A stretch of 52,159 nucleotides of DNA from Scytalidium lignicola (taxonomy: Eukaryota > Ascomycota > Leotiomycetes): NCBI GenBank assembly GCA_002812745.2, contig NCSJ02000302.1:1-52159 (forward strand). The letters are read 5' to 3'. This document shows, one piece after another, positions 22,495 to 33,861 of this stretch. The stretch's first letter is position 1; each line of letters starts with the position of its first letter. The position numbers were made by a program, and so were the translations under genes. The notes under the pieces were generated by a model. The model ran no database searches. It saw only the letters and a list, made by a program, of their open reading frames with translations, and was not told the origin of the DNA.

Positions 22495-22532
22495 TATTGC
22501 AGAGTTTACAGAGTCTACAGAGTTTACAAACC
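22495..22532. repeat. Short tandem repeat of cagagtttacagagtctaca
   Basis: Three imperfect units of about 10-11 bp (cagagtttac, agagtctac, agagtttac) in a row, just downstream of the transposase relic. Confidence 0.6.
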
Positions 22533-23008
22533 GTATACAACACATACAATATACAATCACACAATTGGGTGGTAATTGGGAGCATTACAGACCGTATATC
22601 ACGTGCAATAAGGGGGTGCGTAGCACCCCACCTACGAGCGGAGCGAGTAGCAAGCGCAGCTTGTTTTGTGATAACCAAAATGTCTGGTAGTTGAGAACCT
22701 AATCTTGTCACAGATATTAATTGTTATATTTGTATAATTTAAACAAACTTGTGAAGGTAAAAATCGAGGAATCCTGATTGTAAGTGTACCGTACTGGAAT
22801 GAATAAGTACGGATTAAGAGTAACGATCCAGAAGCAGAAATTCACATTTACACTTCTAATACGTGTCGTAGCTTCAACACTACCCAGCCTATGCTATACT
22901 AATAGTTAGCCACACTCCCGGTATTCCAGAATGCTTAGGCTGATGGTTGGCTAAGCTGATTCAGTACCACATGATAATCATGAAATGTGAATGACAACTC
23001 TGTTAAGC
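22533..23008. other. Intergenic
   Basis: No gene is seen. A short GC-rich patch (about 22,605-22,665, containing tacgagcggagcgagtag) stands out from the AT-rich surroundings and may be the far end of the decayed transposon. Confidence 0.4.
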
Positions 23009-23132
23009 TATCCCCTCGACCGCCAGAGATGGAGTCATTAACCGAGCCATTAAAATCAAAGAAAACCTGTCATAAAAGTATAATTGGCATAAATTTGCAT
23101 AAGTGACTCTATCTCTGGCGGTCGAGGGGATA
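23009..23132. mobile_element. MITE-like element with 29-bp terminal inverted repeats
   Basis: The left arm 23009-23037 (starting tatcccctcgaccgccagag) and the right arm 23104-23132 are reverse complements with one mismatch in 29 bp. They enclose a 66-bp AT-rich centre with no coding capacity. Both outer ends are TA, which fits the TA target duplication of Tc1/mariner/pogo-class transposons. Size and structure match a miniature non-autonomous element; the transposase that would move it is not identifiable here. Confidence 0.85.
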
Positions 23133-26100
23133 CTTGATTTCAAACCCAAAAATTAGATTCTGGAGATACATTAGCCAATTACTACTACATCTGGAGCACC
23201 TAAAGTTATATTAAATATCATAAAACTAGTTTTGAATGCTCCGAAAAATATTGCCTAACCTATAAATTGTGATGCAGCAGTAACCCCGTGGAATTATTAG
23301 AATAGTGTATCACAGTGGATATCGAGATGTAATAACAACATAAGGCCATCGGTCACAACTTCCCGAGGAAATTATGGCAAGTAACAGTTCAGAATTTAAC
23401 TATGGAGGTGTTTGGGGTATATTACAAGAAATGAATTAAATCTTTTTAGTGTGCTTATCTCGGAGAATGGCACTAATTTAACTTCTAGTTTGATTATCTA
23501 CAAAGCGTTGGAAGAGGGAGCTGGCGTCTATGTCAAGGTCTCTATCGGATGAAGAGGGGCTCTTTGGTAGAGATCAACTTTGACTTTTACATGACTGGAA
23601 TTGGAGAGAGATGTTGCACTTTAAAGATCTTGCCGAAAACATTATCTATTAATTCTTTCTTACCAACTGGGATTAATTGCGGGGATCGTTATGATTTTGA
23701 GTTAAATTAAGATAGTTGATATAAATCACGTGTTATTATAGGTGGTTTAATCTTCTATTCGACTTAGTTTTCTTTATTTTATTAGTTGGTTGAAGGCCCA
23801 TTGGTGACTCAGCACAAATATATCTCATTATGTCCAGTGTCATATTTATCAGATGGAGAAAATACTTGTAGGGTATATACATAGTAGTTCTCCTAATGCT
23901 AATTCAAACCCTTGATCGGTATAGAGATTGCTTAAGTATCAACTAGCTTCGTGGCATTATATGAAGTGCTTATATATCTTTGGTGTCTTTTCTGTTGATT
24001 GATTACATCATTTTATGTGTGCTCTCTTTTGGGAGGATATTTAGAAATCTTTGTAGGCGTGCTGTGTGCTGATACATTGGTCGTGTGAATCGGAAGTTAA
24101 GAGTCAGGATGGATTGATTCCCTTGCAGATTAAGCAAGCTGCAGCTACACGTGTAACGAGATAAACAAAACTACGGTGAATCACTATTAGGTAATGTCAT
24201 ACGGTGGATTTGTACAACAAATCAGTGGGGCGTGTTCTGGATATGAATATTATGCATGTGTTACCCACGAAATCTTTGTTCTTACAGCCTCATGTTCTTA
24301 CAAGTACACTTCGTATATGGGTTAGACACACGGAAAAAGATTTTTGCCTAATTCAATTAAAACAGCTGATGTGCCACAGCCTTCCGAGCCTCTCCGACCA
24401 TTGGGGACGCTGCAGAAAGGACAATATGAGTCTAAGCTATTAATACTTCAACTCATTGGATGACAGGAATCATACAGGTGATCATCTCGCTCTGTGGTGA
24501 TATCTCCACCTTTTCCTGTAATCTTTTGACTTTCCAGCACGCCACATTTCGCCCTTCGTTTCAAGTTAAGTCCTTGTGCATTATCCTCCATTTTTGGGAT
24601 GTCACAGGAGTCAGACATTATTTAGATGAGGATGTTGATGCAGTGATACTTAGCAACTTGGACTTAATCAGATAAAATGTTTCGCGTACAACCATATGAT
24701 AATTGATTCCTTTTTCTTCGTTCAAAAGCAGGAAAGGCCAGACGATGCTTCTTTTTGTGTGTTCTGGCTTTGTTGAGATGCCAGCTATCAAAAGGTCATT
24801 CGACTTTTACGTATCTAAGCCCTCTGGGAGTTCCAGACACCTCAGGACTCACTGCATGCATATACCTGCATCCAGACCTCCTATTCTCCTACTTCTATCT
24901 TCTGGTTGGGGCTGGTCATGCAGCCTAGCCTTACGTGGACGTCTGTGCCAGTACTTTTATGTCAACAAATAGCTCGGTACTATGATCCCGAAAACCAAGC
25001 CCTCGGATCACGCCTTTTCAAAGAGGAATTCCATCGAGACCATCTTCATCATTATCCTTCAGCTGCCAGAGCATAACCCGCACATTCTACAACATCCGTG
25101 GCTGTTTTGTTAGTTCAGGATCGGCATGAATTGTATTCCCCGCAGGCCCCTAGCTGCCAGCCCCAAGTGATCCAGTTCGGTAGGCTCTTTTTGGGCGAAT
25201 ATAGTTGGCTACAATGCATTCCGATGGGCTCCAGTGAAGCGCTACAGCCTAAAAAGCTCGATCCACAGTAGGGACCGGAGGATTTATCGCCCATCACGAC
25301 AGATTAGTATATGATTAATAAGGTTGGTCTTCTTCACCAATGCAAGACGGTGTAATGGTGGATTTGCTAGACGTAGAGGACAGGGCTAATGAATCTATCA
25401 TTGTTTTTCGCGTAAATACGAGGCATTGATGTGCCAAAAACGGTGACGCCCAAATCCGATGGCTTACTGAAGCCTCTTGAAGGAACCAATAGTCTCGGAT
25501 CCGGGTCTGCTTATGTCTTTTACAGTTCTGAAGGCTGTTACCCGCCTTACAGGTGCATTGGCTGCTTAATGTCTCACGAGACATCTATTCAGTGGCGGAT
25601 AAGATGTGAGATTAGGATTTGCTGGACCATGCGGGGGAACACCTGGATACACGTGTAATAAATTAATTAGGGTTTCTGATCGGATCGGTCCCGGGTGTCA
25701 ACCAAATAGTCAGACCGAGTCCGTGGGCAACAAGCGCCCGGAAATCTAGAACGGAACCACACTATAATAGACTATTTCGAACGGTTTATGTGTAGAACAC
25801 ATTCTAGACTCTCTATGGGGCAACCGAGGTCCACCTCCACCTCCACCTGTCTACCGACGCCCTGAGGGATGGACTGCTCGGCTCTAGTCTATCTCCCTGC
25901 TCCCGCGACGAGCCTGTTGATCATCAACTATCGGCAGTTGGATGCTAGAGAAGATCAGCAGGGCCGTCTTGCTGATACCCGCGCGTAATAGCCCTTGGTT
26001 TTGTCTTCCCTCCCTGGGTGAATAGGAGAAGAGAGGAGTAAATGAGGTTACACTACGCCCAAGACAACAGGGTACCGGAGCTATTCAGCTATAACCATTA

Positions 26101-26223
26101 TATTACTCTCTCACGGAACTGTACCACGGAGTAGTTGCTGCTTCTTTCACCTCGGCAGATACGGAGGGGAGACTATTCAACACAAGATAATAGCATCAGC
26201 GCCTCACGAATAATCATTCAGCA
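23133..26223. other. Gene-poor stretch with coding-like remnants
   Basis: No intact gene is found. Some stretches read like eroded exons. One plus frame at about 24,195-24,450 contains KTADVPQPSEPLRPLGTLQK and QYESKLLILQLIG. Another, about 24,973-25,077, reads YYDPENQALGSRLFKEEFHR and then DHLHHYPSAARA. A third, 25431-25658, is an open frame of 75 codons starting MPKTVTPKSDGLLKPLEG. I recognise none of them. They may be pieces of one decayed gene or of several. A short cctccacctccacctg run lies at 25,831-25,846. Confidence 0.35.
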
Positions 26224-26559
26224 TCAAATCCTTACACCCAGCAATGCGGATGCCAAGTCCATGTTACGAGAATAGCAGCACCACCCATACTCGCGAGCCA
26301 TTCGAACCCAATACTTACCTTTATTCCAGTTCAGACCTTGGGCCTTGGCAGTTGAAAGGCTGAAGAGCTTCTGCCTCGCATTCTTCATTTTTCGACGGAT
26401 ACGGGATGATTCTAGGCCACTACGGTCAGGTTTGTCTCGTCTTCTCGTCGCCATCGTCATCATATTCGTATTTGACACTGCACCGCTGGCTTGCATGATG
26501 GGATGAACTTTCTTGGAAAGCTTAAATAGCGTGTCTCGGTGCATGATGGGGTACTGCAT
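26224..26559 (-). CDS. Hypothetical basic protein, possibly first exon only
   Basis: A minus-strand frame of 111 codons starting MQYPIMHRDTLFKLSKKVHP. It has a strongly basic middle (MATRRRDKPDRSGLESSRIR, then RKMKNARQKLF). After LNWNK a good donor (AAAG/GTAAGT) suggests the exon may end there and the gene continue leftward, but no convincing second exon was found. No domain is recognised. Confidence 0.3.
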   Translation of the reverse strand: MQYPIMHRDTLFKLSKKVHPIMQASGAVSNTNMMTMATRRRDKPDRSGLESSRIRRKMKNARQKLFSLSTAKAQGLNWNKGKYWVRMAREYGWCCYSRNMDLASALLGVRI

Positions 26560-27147
26560 TGGGATTCTTCTCTATTGGTTATCTCTAACTAGGATAGCCC
26601 CTCCAAGATCAAAGGCGTAAATGACTTCATCAGGTTGGATATGGTAACTTATTCTGTAAGAGCTGGTTCTCCAGGAGAATGAGTCCCGTATCCTGATTTA
26701 GGAATATCAGGCTTCCACCACTTACATTCATTTTATTGAATATACCAACTTACTACGCCTCTTAGAAATCAGATTCCCTGCTCTAATGGCTATGTTCTAA
26801 ACACATCGCATCCGTCTATTGAATTATGCAAGCCAAACCATGCCCCTCGAAATCGGACTCTAGATCCAATTGCTGTCTTCCCGTCGAGGTTTCTCCCCCG
26901 TCAGTGCCGCTGTCGTCCAAGTATAGAGATGGGCGGTAATCGGTCAGAACGCTATTCTAGTCTCGATCATGTCAGTAATATTGGGCTTTAGCATCCCTCC
27001 TAACAGGAAAACCTGTTAGGAAGCATTAGCTCGAAATATAATCTTTATTAGGCCTATTTGATAGGCCATCCTTGGTGTTACGGCAGAGGGAGATGGGCTA
27101 GCTGGCTAAACAAAGGAGAGGCAGAGGAGAATGTTCTCTGGATAGCA
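26560..27147. other. Upstream flank of the multicopper oxidase gene
   Basis: No gene is seen. It contains a perfect short hairpin, cctaacagg-aaaa-cctgttagg, at 26,999-27,020. Confidence 0.45.
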
Positions 27148-27154
27148 TATATAA
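27148..27154 (+). promoter_or_regulatory. TATA box of the multicopper oxidase gene
   Basis: TATATAA 114 bp before the ATG at 27262. The same heptamer stands at a similar distance before two neighbouring plus-strand genes. Confidence 0.5.
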
Positions 27155-27261
27155 GCTATGAATATTCTCCTAAGACATCTTGTCGATCTTGTCTTGAACT
27201 TTTTCTCAGTAAAGCTCACTCCAATACTTTCTCCACCAATTTACCAAGCATTCGCTCCAAA

Positions 27262-29837
27262 ATGAGATTTACAAGCTTTATTGCGCTCTTTTTCAGCTCA
27301 TTAGCTGCCGCTCAGAGTGCGTGGTTCAACCCCAGTATCTTTCAGCGCGAGCTACGAGCTGAGACTGACTATGCTTGGTCCTAGCCGATTACCCCGAACT
27401 CCCTACCAACTTTCTTCTCACTGCCAATCCAGTTACGGTGAGTATACTTAAGAAAGTCTCCACCTCGTATGGCTATGTCAATTAGTACCAGTAAATTCTC
27501 CATTTGGACTTTTCGGTTAAAAAAAGCACTGGAAATTATCCTTGCTCAAATTCGAACCTTGATTGCATACTCCTATATCCTACCTTACTCGTTCAGTAGA
27601 GACCCTCTAACCTGTTTTCTTAGCCTTTACCCCAAGGGTTCCCCTGGGGCGCAAAGACTGCTAATAATACTAATCCTTGTATGTGCTTTTCTATTCCATC
27701 ATTTACTTCACCTCAAGGAGTGGTTATAGTAATTTGTAACAGATGGTGAGTCTTTATCCTTCTCCAACCAGTACCGTATCTTCTGACACTCGTCTATCTA
27801 ATTAGAAAGTAAGTTATCATAATATCCTCATGTAAACTCCGAATAATGCTCAGATTTGATTAGATCCACCAAATACTGGGTAAGTCCTTCTACCAAGAAG
27901 TCTTCTTAATCTCTCACTAATAGTGTCTAGCGTGATTCGAAACTATGACTTCACAATCAAAAGAGAGAAGAAAGCTCCCGACGGATATCTTAAAAATGTT
28001 CTCGTTATTAATGGCCAGTTTCCCGGACCGTTGATTGAAGCAAACTGGTATATACCTGACTCTTCTAACATACAATCAACCAACCTAATCCGAGTTAGGG
28101 GGGATACAATCCAGGTCACAGTCCATAACCAGATCGCTAACCCTCCTGAGGGTACAGCACTCCATTGGCACGGTATTCTACAGAAATCTTCACAGTGAGT
28201 TTAAATTACCCATCATCTTTGACTCATCACTTATTTTTCGGAGGTGGATGGATGGCGTCCCAGGAGTAACCCAATGTCCAATTCCTCCTGGAGGTAGCTT
28301 CACGTACTCGTTCATTGCGGATTTGTATGGAACCAGCTGGTACCACTCTCACTATTCTGCCCAATATGCCGGTGGGCTTCTAGGACCAATGATCATCCAT
28401 GGACCGGAGACAGTCACTTATGATATTGGTGAGTGGAAGTAAATAACTAGTTGGTGATGTTAGCTTATCCTTTGCGCAGATAAGGGCCCAATCATCCTGT
28501 CTGATTGGTTTCACACAGAGTATCTGAAGCTTGTTGAAAATGTTGTCGGTACGAATATCGCTACAGTAGTAAGTTTATCATGCATTTCCTGTTGAAGCGC
28601 TTCTGCTCACAAACACTCCAGGCACCGCTCTCCGACAGCAACCTGATTCAAGGACGCAATAACTACGACTGTTCCATACCTGTTGCTGCTGGAGACATGA
28701 CCTCCTGTAAGAGTAACGCTGGTATCACCAATTTCCGATTCTCCCCCGGGAAGGTGCATCGGCTGCGTTTGATCAATGCTGGTGCGGAGGGTATCCAGAA
28801 GTTCAGTCTCGATGGCCATAATATGACTGTTATCGCTAATGACTTTGTGCCTATCGTTCCCTATGAGACGCAAGGTATTTGAAGTCCATGCCGACGATAA
28901 TTCGTTCTAGTCGTAATATCTGACACAAACATAGTTGTCACGTTAGGGATCGGTCAGCGCTCAGACGTCTTGATCACAGGTCTTCCGGGTGCGACAGGCT
29001 CATACACTATGCGCTCCTCCATCGCCAGTATCCCGTGTTCTTTCAGCTCCAATCCAGATGCAACTGCCATTGTTTACTATAAGCACGAAGCACTGGCTTT
29101 AGGAACACCGAATAGCACAGCTTGGCCGGCGTGGACCAATTCTGTGGCCAATAGTTGCATAAATGTATGTTGCTCTCCATCATACCTGACATTATTCTTA
29201 GCTGATCTCCATATAGGACGACCTCACGGAAACGACTCCCTGGTACCCTATCACCCCCGATCCAGACCCGCCAACTACACAAGACATCGACATTGAATTT
29301 GGCCAGAACGCCACGGGACACTGGGTATGGACCATGAACAACGTCTCCTTCCGTGCCAATTACAATAATCCCATCCTCCTACTATCCAATCTCGGCAACA
29401 ATTCCTATCCCAACGACCCTCAATGGAACGTCTACAACTTCGGCTCCAACTCCTCTATCCGCATCTACATCACTAATCCCGGTTTCCTTGCCCATCCAAT
29501 CCACCTTCATGGACACAACATGTTCGTTCTAGATGTGGGCGACGGCACCTGGGATGGCAGTACGGTAGTTAACCCAGAAAATCCTCAGCGTCGCGATGTA
29601 CAGATACTGCCTGCTGGCGGGTACCTCGTACTGCAACTCACGGCGGACAATCCAGGGGCCTGGCCGCTGCATTGCCATATTGCCTGGCATGTCTCGGCTG
29701 GCTTGTATGTCACGGTGCTGGAGCGTCCGGATAATATTGCGAAGTTGACATTACCAAGTATTATGGCACAGACGTGTAGGGATTGGTCGGCATTTACGAA
29801 TGTGACAGTGGTTAATCAAATTGATTCTGGGTTGTAA
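27262..29837 (+). CDS. Secreted asco-laccase-type multicopper oxidase
   Basis: Oxidises phenolic or similar substrates with reduction of O2 to water outside the cell; the natural substrate (lignin phenols, pigment or metabolite precursor) is not shown. Exons: 27262-27316, 27385-27437, 27624-27678, 27864-27879, 27931-28047, 28099-28194, 28244-28428, 28480-28568, 28622-28874, 28935-29164 and 29217-29837, giving 589 aa. Signal peptide [18 protein letters not shown] is followed by [18 protein letters not shown]. All four copper-ligand motifs are present: [31 protein letters not shown] and [12 protein letters not shown] (axial ligand Leu). The protein ends exactly in DSGL, the C-terminal plug of ascomycete laccases. 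Taking the first exon as unspliced gives a false stop at 27382; the acceptor at 27384 removes it. Introns 2 and 3 are about 186 and 185 bp, longer than the rest, and a 3-bp microexon may lie in intron 3. Confidence 0.92.
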
Positions 29838-30342
29838 ATGGTTACAGTTTTAGTTCTTAATTATGTGCGAAACAGTGGTAGATAATGAATTGCGGTGGAG
29901 GTGGTTGTGTTCTAATATATATGAGATAATGGATTTATATAGCTAAAACTGGAATCCTAAAAGCAGACTATTCCTAGAGAGAAAAACGGGGTTCTTAAGA
30001 ATAAGCTCTTAAAAACATAGGGCTCATAAAATGTAAAGTTGAATATTTTTAAAATTGATGTAACTATTACCACGCGGCAAACCCGATCGCGATGAGTTAA
30101 AGGCCGGACAGGATCTCGAAGCTTGAGATAATTCTCGGGATCTCGTTACAACTTGCATATCAACCAACTTCGTCTATCTATAGAATGTATGCCTATCTTA
30201 TCAGTCCACCATTGCATTGGTCATTATCAGTATGGCGGGGTAGCTACTCGGGAGTGGGGATAGAATTGATTATGATCCTTTAAGTCGCGATCAAATAGTT
30301 GGAATAACATACATTAATCGACAGATAATTACACATAGCAAA
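29838..30342. other. Intergenic
   Basis: This is the 3' flank of the multicopper oxidase and the upstream region of the MET2-like hydrolase. No gene or repeat is seen. Confidence 0.45.
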
Positions 30343-31640
30343 ATGTCTGGACTTGAAGCTAACCTCCCGGATAAACTCGGTGATTTAAAGCTCGAATCTG
30401 GATCTGAGGAATACCTTACATATAAGCTTGGCGACTTTAAGCTTGATTCGGGCGAAGTCCTTCCAGATGCTCACATCGCGTACAAGACCATTGGGGATCC
30501 TAAGAATCCAGCTATTATATATCCAACGTGGTTCTCCGGATGTAAGCTTTCCTCGAGAAGAATATGTATCAGATCTGCCGTTTAACCAATACTTAAATAG
30601 CAATCAGCGACAATCTTTGGCTAGTTTCTACCGCTCACGAGGGTCTTAACCCTTTAAAGTATTTTATCATTATCCCAGCTATCTTTGGAAACGGCCAAAG
30701 CACTTCCCCATCTAATACCCCTTCCCTACGTTTCTCGTTCCCAGCGATCTCGGTGGCTGACAACGTGCGCGCTCAGTATGCTCTGGTTACCACTCATCTA
30801 GGGATTAAACATGCACGAGCGGTATTAGGCTGGTCCATGGGGGCAGCTCAATCCTATCAATGGGCAGTGTCATACCCAGATTTCATGGATGTGATCGTGC
30901 CGTTCTGTGGGGCGGCAAAGACTGCTTTACATAATAGTGTATTCCTGGAAGGAGAAAAGACTGCATTGGCTGCTGCAAGGGGTTGGAAGAGTGCTGGAGT
31001 TGGCAAGGGTGTGGTCTGTGGAGAAGAGAAGATTAATGCTTGGACAGAAGAGCAGAAAGATGCAGGGCTAAGGGCTTTTGGTAGGGGATATGCTGGATGG
31101 GGATTTAGCCAAGCCTTCTATAGGGAGAAGTATCATGAGAAATATTACGGAGCTAAGGACTTAGATCAGTTTCTTGTGACTTTTTGGGAGAAGTGGGCGT
31201 TGAGTAAAGGTAAGAGGACGATATTTTTTGGCTTAAGTTTCCTTGCTATAGGTTCAACTGACGTGTTGCCGATCTGATTGGATATATTGAAAGCAATAAT
31301 TACCATAAGTGGCATGCTGATCAATGATACAGATCCTGACAACCTCATAATAATGCTCCAAACATGGCAGCTTGGGGATATTTCTGCAGACCCCAAATTT
31401 GGTGGCGACCTACCCGCCGCGCTGCGCAGCATCAAGGCTAAATGCTTAGTTATGCCGTCAAAGACAGATCTATATTTCCCGCCAGAGGATTCGAAGTTTG
31501 AAGTTGAGAATATGGCTCCTGGAGTCGGCACCTTCTTGGAATTTCCAAGTATTTGGGGCCATTGGGCTGGTGCAGGGGATTCAAAAGAAGATGTTAAATT
31601 TTTGGATGAGGCTATCGCCAAATTTCTAAAGGAGAATTGA
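30343..31640 (+). CDS. Alpha/beta hydrolase of the homoserine O-acetyltransferase (MET2-like) family
   Basis: Three exons, 30343-30541, 30601-31209 and 31333-31640, give 371 aa. Introns are 59 and 123 bp. The fold and motifs match the homoserine acetyltransferase-like family: YPTWFSG and FGNGQS early, nucleophile elbow LGWSMGAAQSYQWA with S145, acid D315 (SKTDLYFP) and H346 (GHWAGAG). Fungal members of this branch often lie in secondary-metabolite loci and act as acyltransferases or hydrolases rather than in methionine synthesis, so I give no MET2 symbol. There is no signal peptide, so it is probably cytosolic. The N-terminus carries a near duplication (KLGDLKLESGSE, then KLGDFKLDSGEV). The second intron was chosen because it joins ALSK to DPDNLIIMLQTWQ, as in the family. 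Confidence 0.88.
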
Positions 31641-31966
31641 TATTGCTTGAGCGAATTGGTATTGTGGGTGGTTATATAGCTGAATTTATATATTTACCTT
31701 GAGAAGTTCTATCATACTTGATAATAAGATTGAATACTTCAGTTGATTGTAAGAAATATTAATTGTGAGGATTTGCAATTGTGAATACAGATTACGTGCC
31801 CCCAGTTAATCGTTTACTTCTGAGCCGTTTTGCTCGAGTTCAAAAATCTGAATATTATCAAGGTGAATTGCTAGTTTAAGATCTTACTAACGGAATTCTC
31901 TTGCTGCCCCACGCGGCCGCTCCCCACCCTTCTCATCAGGGGTTCAGGTGCGGGGTATCTTATACT
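31641..31966. other. Intergenic
   Basis: No gene is seen. AT-rich, apart from a NotI-type gcggccgc site at about 31,914. Confidence 0.45.
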
Positions 31967-31973
31967 TATATAA
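31967..31973 (+). promoter_or_regulatory. TATA box of the second alpha/beta hydrolase gene
   Basis: TATATAA 86 bp before the ATG at 32053. Confidence 0.5.
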
Positions 31974-32052
31974 GTCTCTTTTGATTCTATTAACTAACTA
32001 CCCAAGTTTAGCATTACGTCTGTAGAAAACAAAAGAACACTCATCAACAAAA

Positions 32053-33240
32053 ATGTCTCAGGTTAATATCCCAGCATCACTGGATGAGATTCCCTGCAGG
32101 AGAATATATTTCTATGTTGGCGGTGAATATGTATTAAAGGGGAAATCCCATTTCCTCAAAAACCAGATGTATGTAGAACAGCTGGACCCTCTAGATGGAC
32201 CAACGAAGCCTCATCCTCTCGTTTTTATACATGGCCTAGGACAAACAGGGACAGTAAGAGAGAGAGAAATCCATTTATGCTTTCATTTCGGTTTGTAGAA
32301 GACATTTTCTGATATGTTGTTATAGAACTGGCTGAATAAACCCGATGGAGGTCGTGGTTGGGCATCATTCTTCTTGGAGCGTGGATACCGGGTGTACATT
32401 GTTGATAGTACTGTGCGTGGACGCTCGCCTGGCTTCGACCCTGAGAATGAAAAGTTGATCAATCTGGGTGTTGAGCAGGTGGAAATGAGGTTTACCGCGT
32501 GTGCACACTACAAAAGATGGCCCCAGGCGGTTCTACACACACAATGGCCTGGCTCTGGACGCATGGGTGACCCCATTTTTGATGCTTATTATGCCTCCAC
32601 AGTCCCCAGTTTAGGAAGTAGGGAACTTCAGCAATCGACCCTCCAGAAATCTGGTGCTGCGTTGCTTGACCATATCGGACGTCTAGTTATCCTGTTTGGA
32701 CACTCGCAGGGGATGATGCCAACATGGCTAATTGCAGATAGCAGGCCTAAGTTAGTGCATGCAGTTATCGCCCTTGAACCTGCTGGTCCTCCATTTCAAG
32801 AAGTTATATTCATGGAAGATTTTGTTCGGCCATATGGTCTGACAACATTACCTCTAACATATTCACCGCCTGTTACAGACCCTGCTAAGGATATAGTTCC
32901 GCAGACCGTTAAACCAACTGGGATTGACCAGCTTTCTTTACCAATCCAAGCCGACAATCCGCCCCCAAGACAGCTTGTGAATTTGGTGGACACCCCTGTA
33001 TTACTTGTGACGGGGGAGGCAAGTTATCATGCCCCGTATGATTGGGCTACAGTAGCGTATTTGCGGCAAGCAGGAGTCAAGAAAACGGAGCATCTTATAC
33101 TCGGAGAACATGGTGTCCATGGAAATGGTCACATGATATTTATAGAGAAGAACAGTGACGAAATTGCGTCTTTGATAGAGGAATGGTTCCATAAGATTCA
33201 AGGACAAGAAGATAGACACGTTGCCGTCTCACATATATAG
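32053..33240 (+). CDS. Alpha/beta hydrolase (esterase-like)
   Basis: Two exons, 32053-32253 and 32326-33240, are separated by a 72-bp intron, giving 371 aa. The frame has the alpha/beta-hydrolase marks: oxyanion-hole strand PLVFIHGLGQTGT, a following GRGWASFFLERGYRVYIVD, nucleophile elbow FGHSQG with S194, and a His-rich end (LGEHGVHGNGHM) bearing the likely catalytic His. The acid is probably in or near LLVTGEASYHAP. The family includes many fungal esterases and lactone hydrolases; the substrate is unknown. No signal peptide is seen. It sits 412 bp after the MET2-like hydrolase on the same strand, but the two are only distantly alike, so it is not a recent tandem copy. Confidence 0.87.
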
Positions 33241-33753
33241 TTAGGCTTTATATTATGTTAGCCTATTTCGGTCGTTCTCTGTAAAAAATGGAGGGAGAAC
33301 AGAATTCACCCACAAGACTAGTTTTACATCTTGTCAATGAATCAACTTTCCGTAGACTAGGCCTTCTCAAAGTATATACGGGTCCTCTTGAATTTGATAA
33401 TGAGGATAGTAATAAGAGATCATATACAAAAGATTGGCTATTTAGAGAAGGAATGATTGATATTTTAAGGTAGACAACATATAGGTTCAAGAGCAACACT
33501 ATATGATTTATAAGGCAATGATTAGATTGGTCACTTCCAGAGCAAAGCTTCGGAATTGCGGGGGCGGTTGTTGGATACGCCCTGCGACAAGTAATAGTGG
33601 GGTAATATTTACCCCATCTTCACATCATAATGTAATAGAATTGTCAATTTTCGTATAGCGTTAAATGTCTAGTGGCTTGAAGAGAGAATAAGCTTTAATG
33701 AGTCAGAAATGAAGTCCTTGGCCTTTCACCTAATATTCTTCTAGTTATAAAGG
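33241..33753. other. Intergenic
   Basis: This lies between two plus-strand genes. A 61-codon frame (33288-33473) starting MEGEQNSPTRLVLHLVNEST is present but has no supporting feature. No repeats are seen. Confidence 0.4.
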
Positions 33754-33760
33754 TATATAA
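33754..33760 (+). promoter_or_regulatory. TATA box of the PEP mutase-family gene
   Basis: TATATAA 108 bp before the ATG at 33862. Confidence 0.5.
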
Positions 33761-33861
33761 CCTATCGATTTTCTCTCTGCCATCAGCTTCAAAGCATGTA
33801 ACTCAAATTTGCCTGCACATCAAGATACCCTTTGGTATCATTTTAATTCGTAGCAGCTAAG

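Noticed and set aside
26999..27020. Hairpin cctaacagg-aaaa-cctgttagg as a terminator
   Set aside because: This is nuclear fungal DNA, where stem-loops of this kind do not terminate Pol II, and the sequence lies upstream rather than downstream of the neighbouring gene.
27361..27440. A nonsense codon and frameshift in the first part of the multicopper oxidase
   Set aside because: An intron from 27317 to 27384 (donor gtgcgt, acceptor cctag) removes both and joins the signal peptide to [10 protein letters not shown] in frame, so the gene is intact.
31210..31332. Coding-like sequence inside the second intron of the MET2-like hydrolase
   Set aside because: It can be translated in part, but keeping any of it breaks the conserved SK-DPDNLIIMLQTWQ junction; full removal gives the normal family layout.
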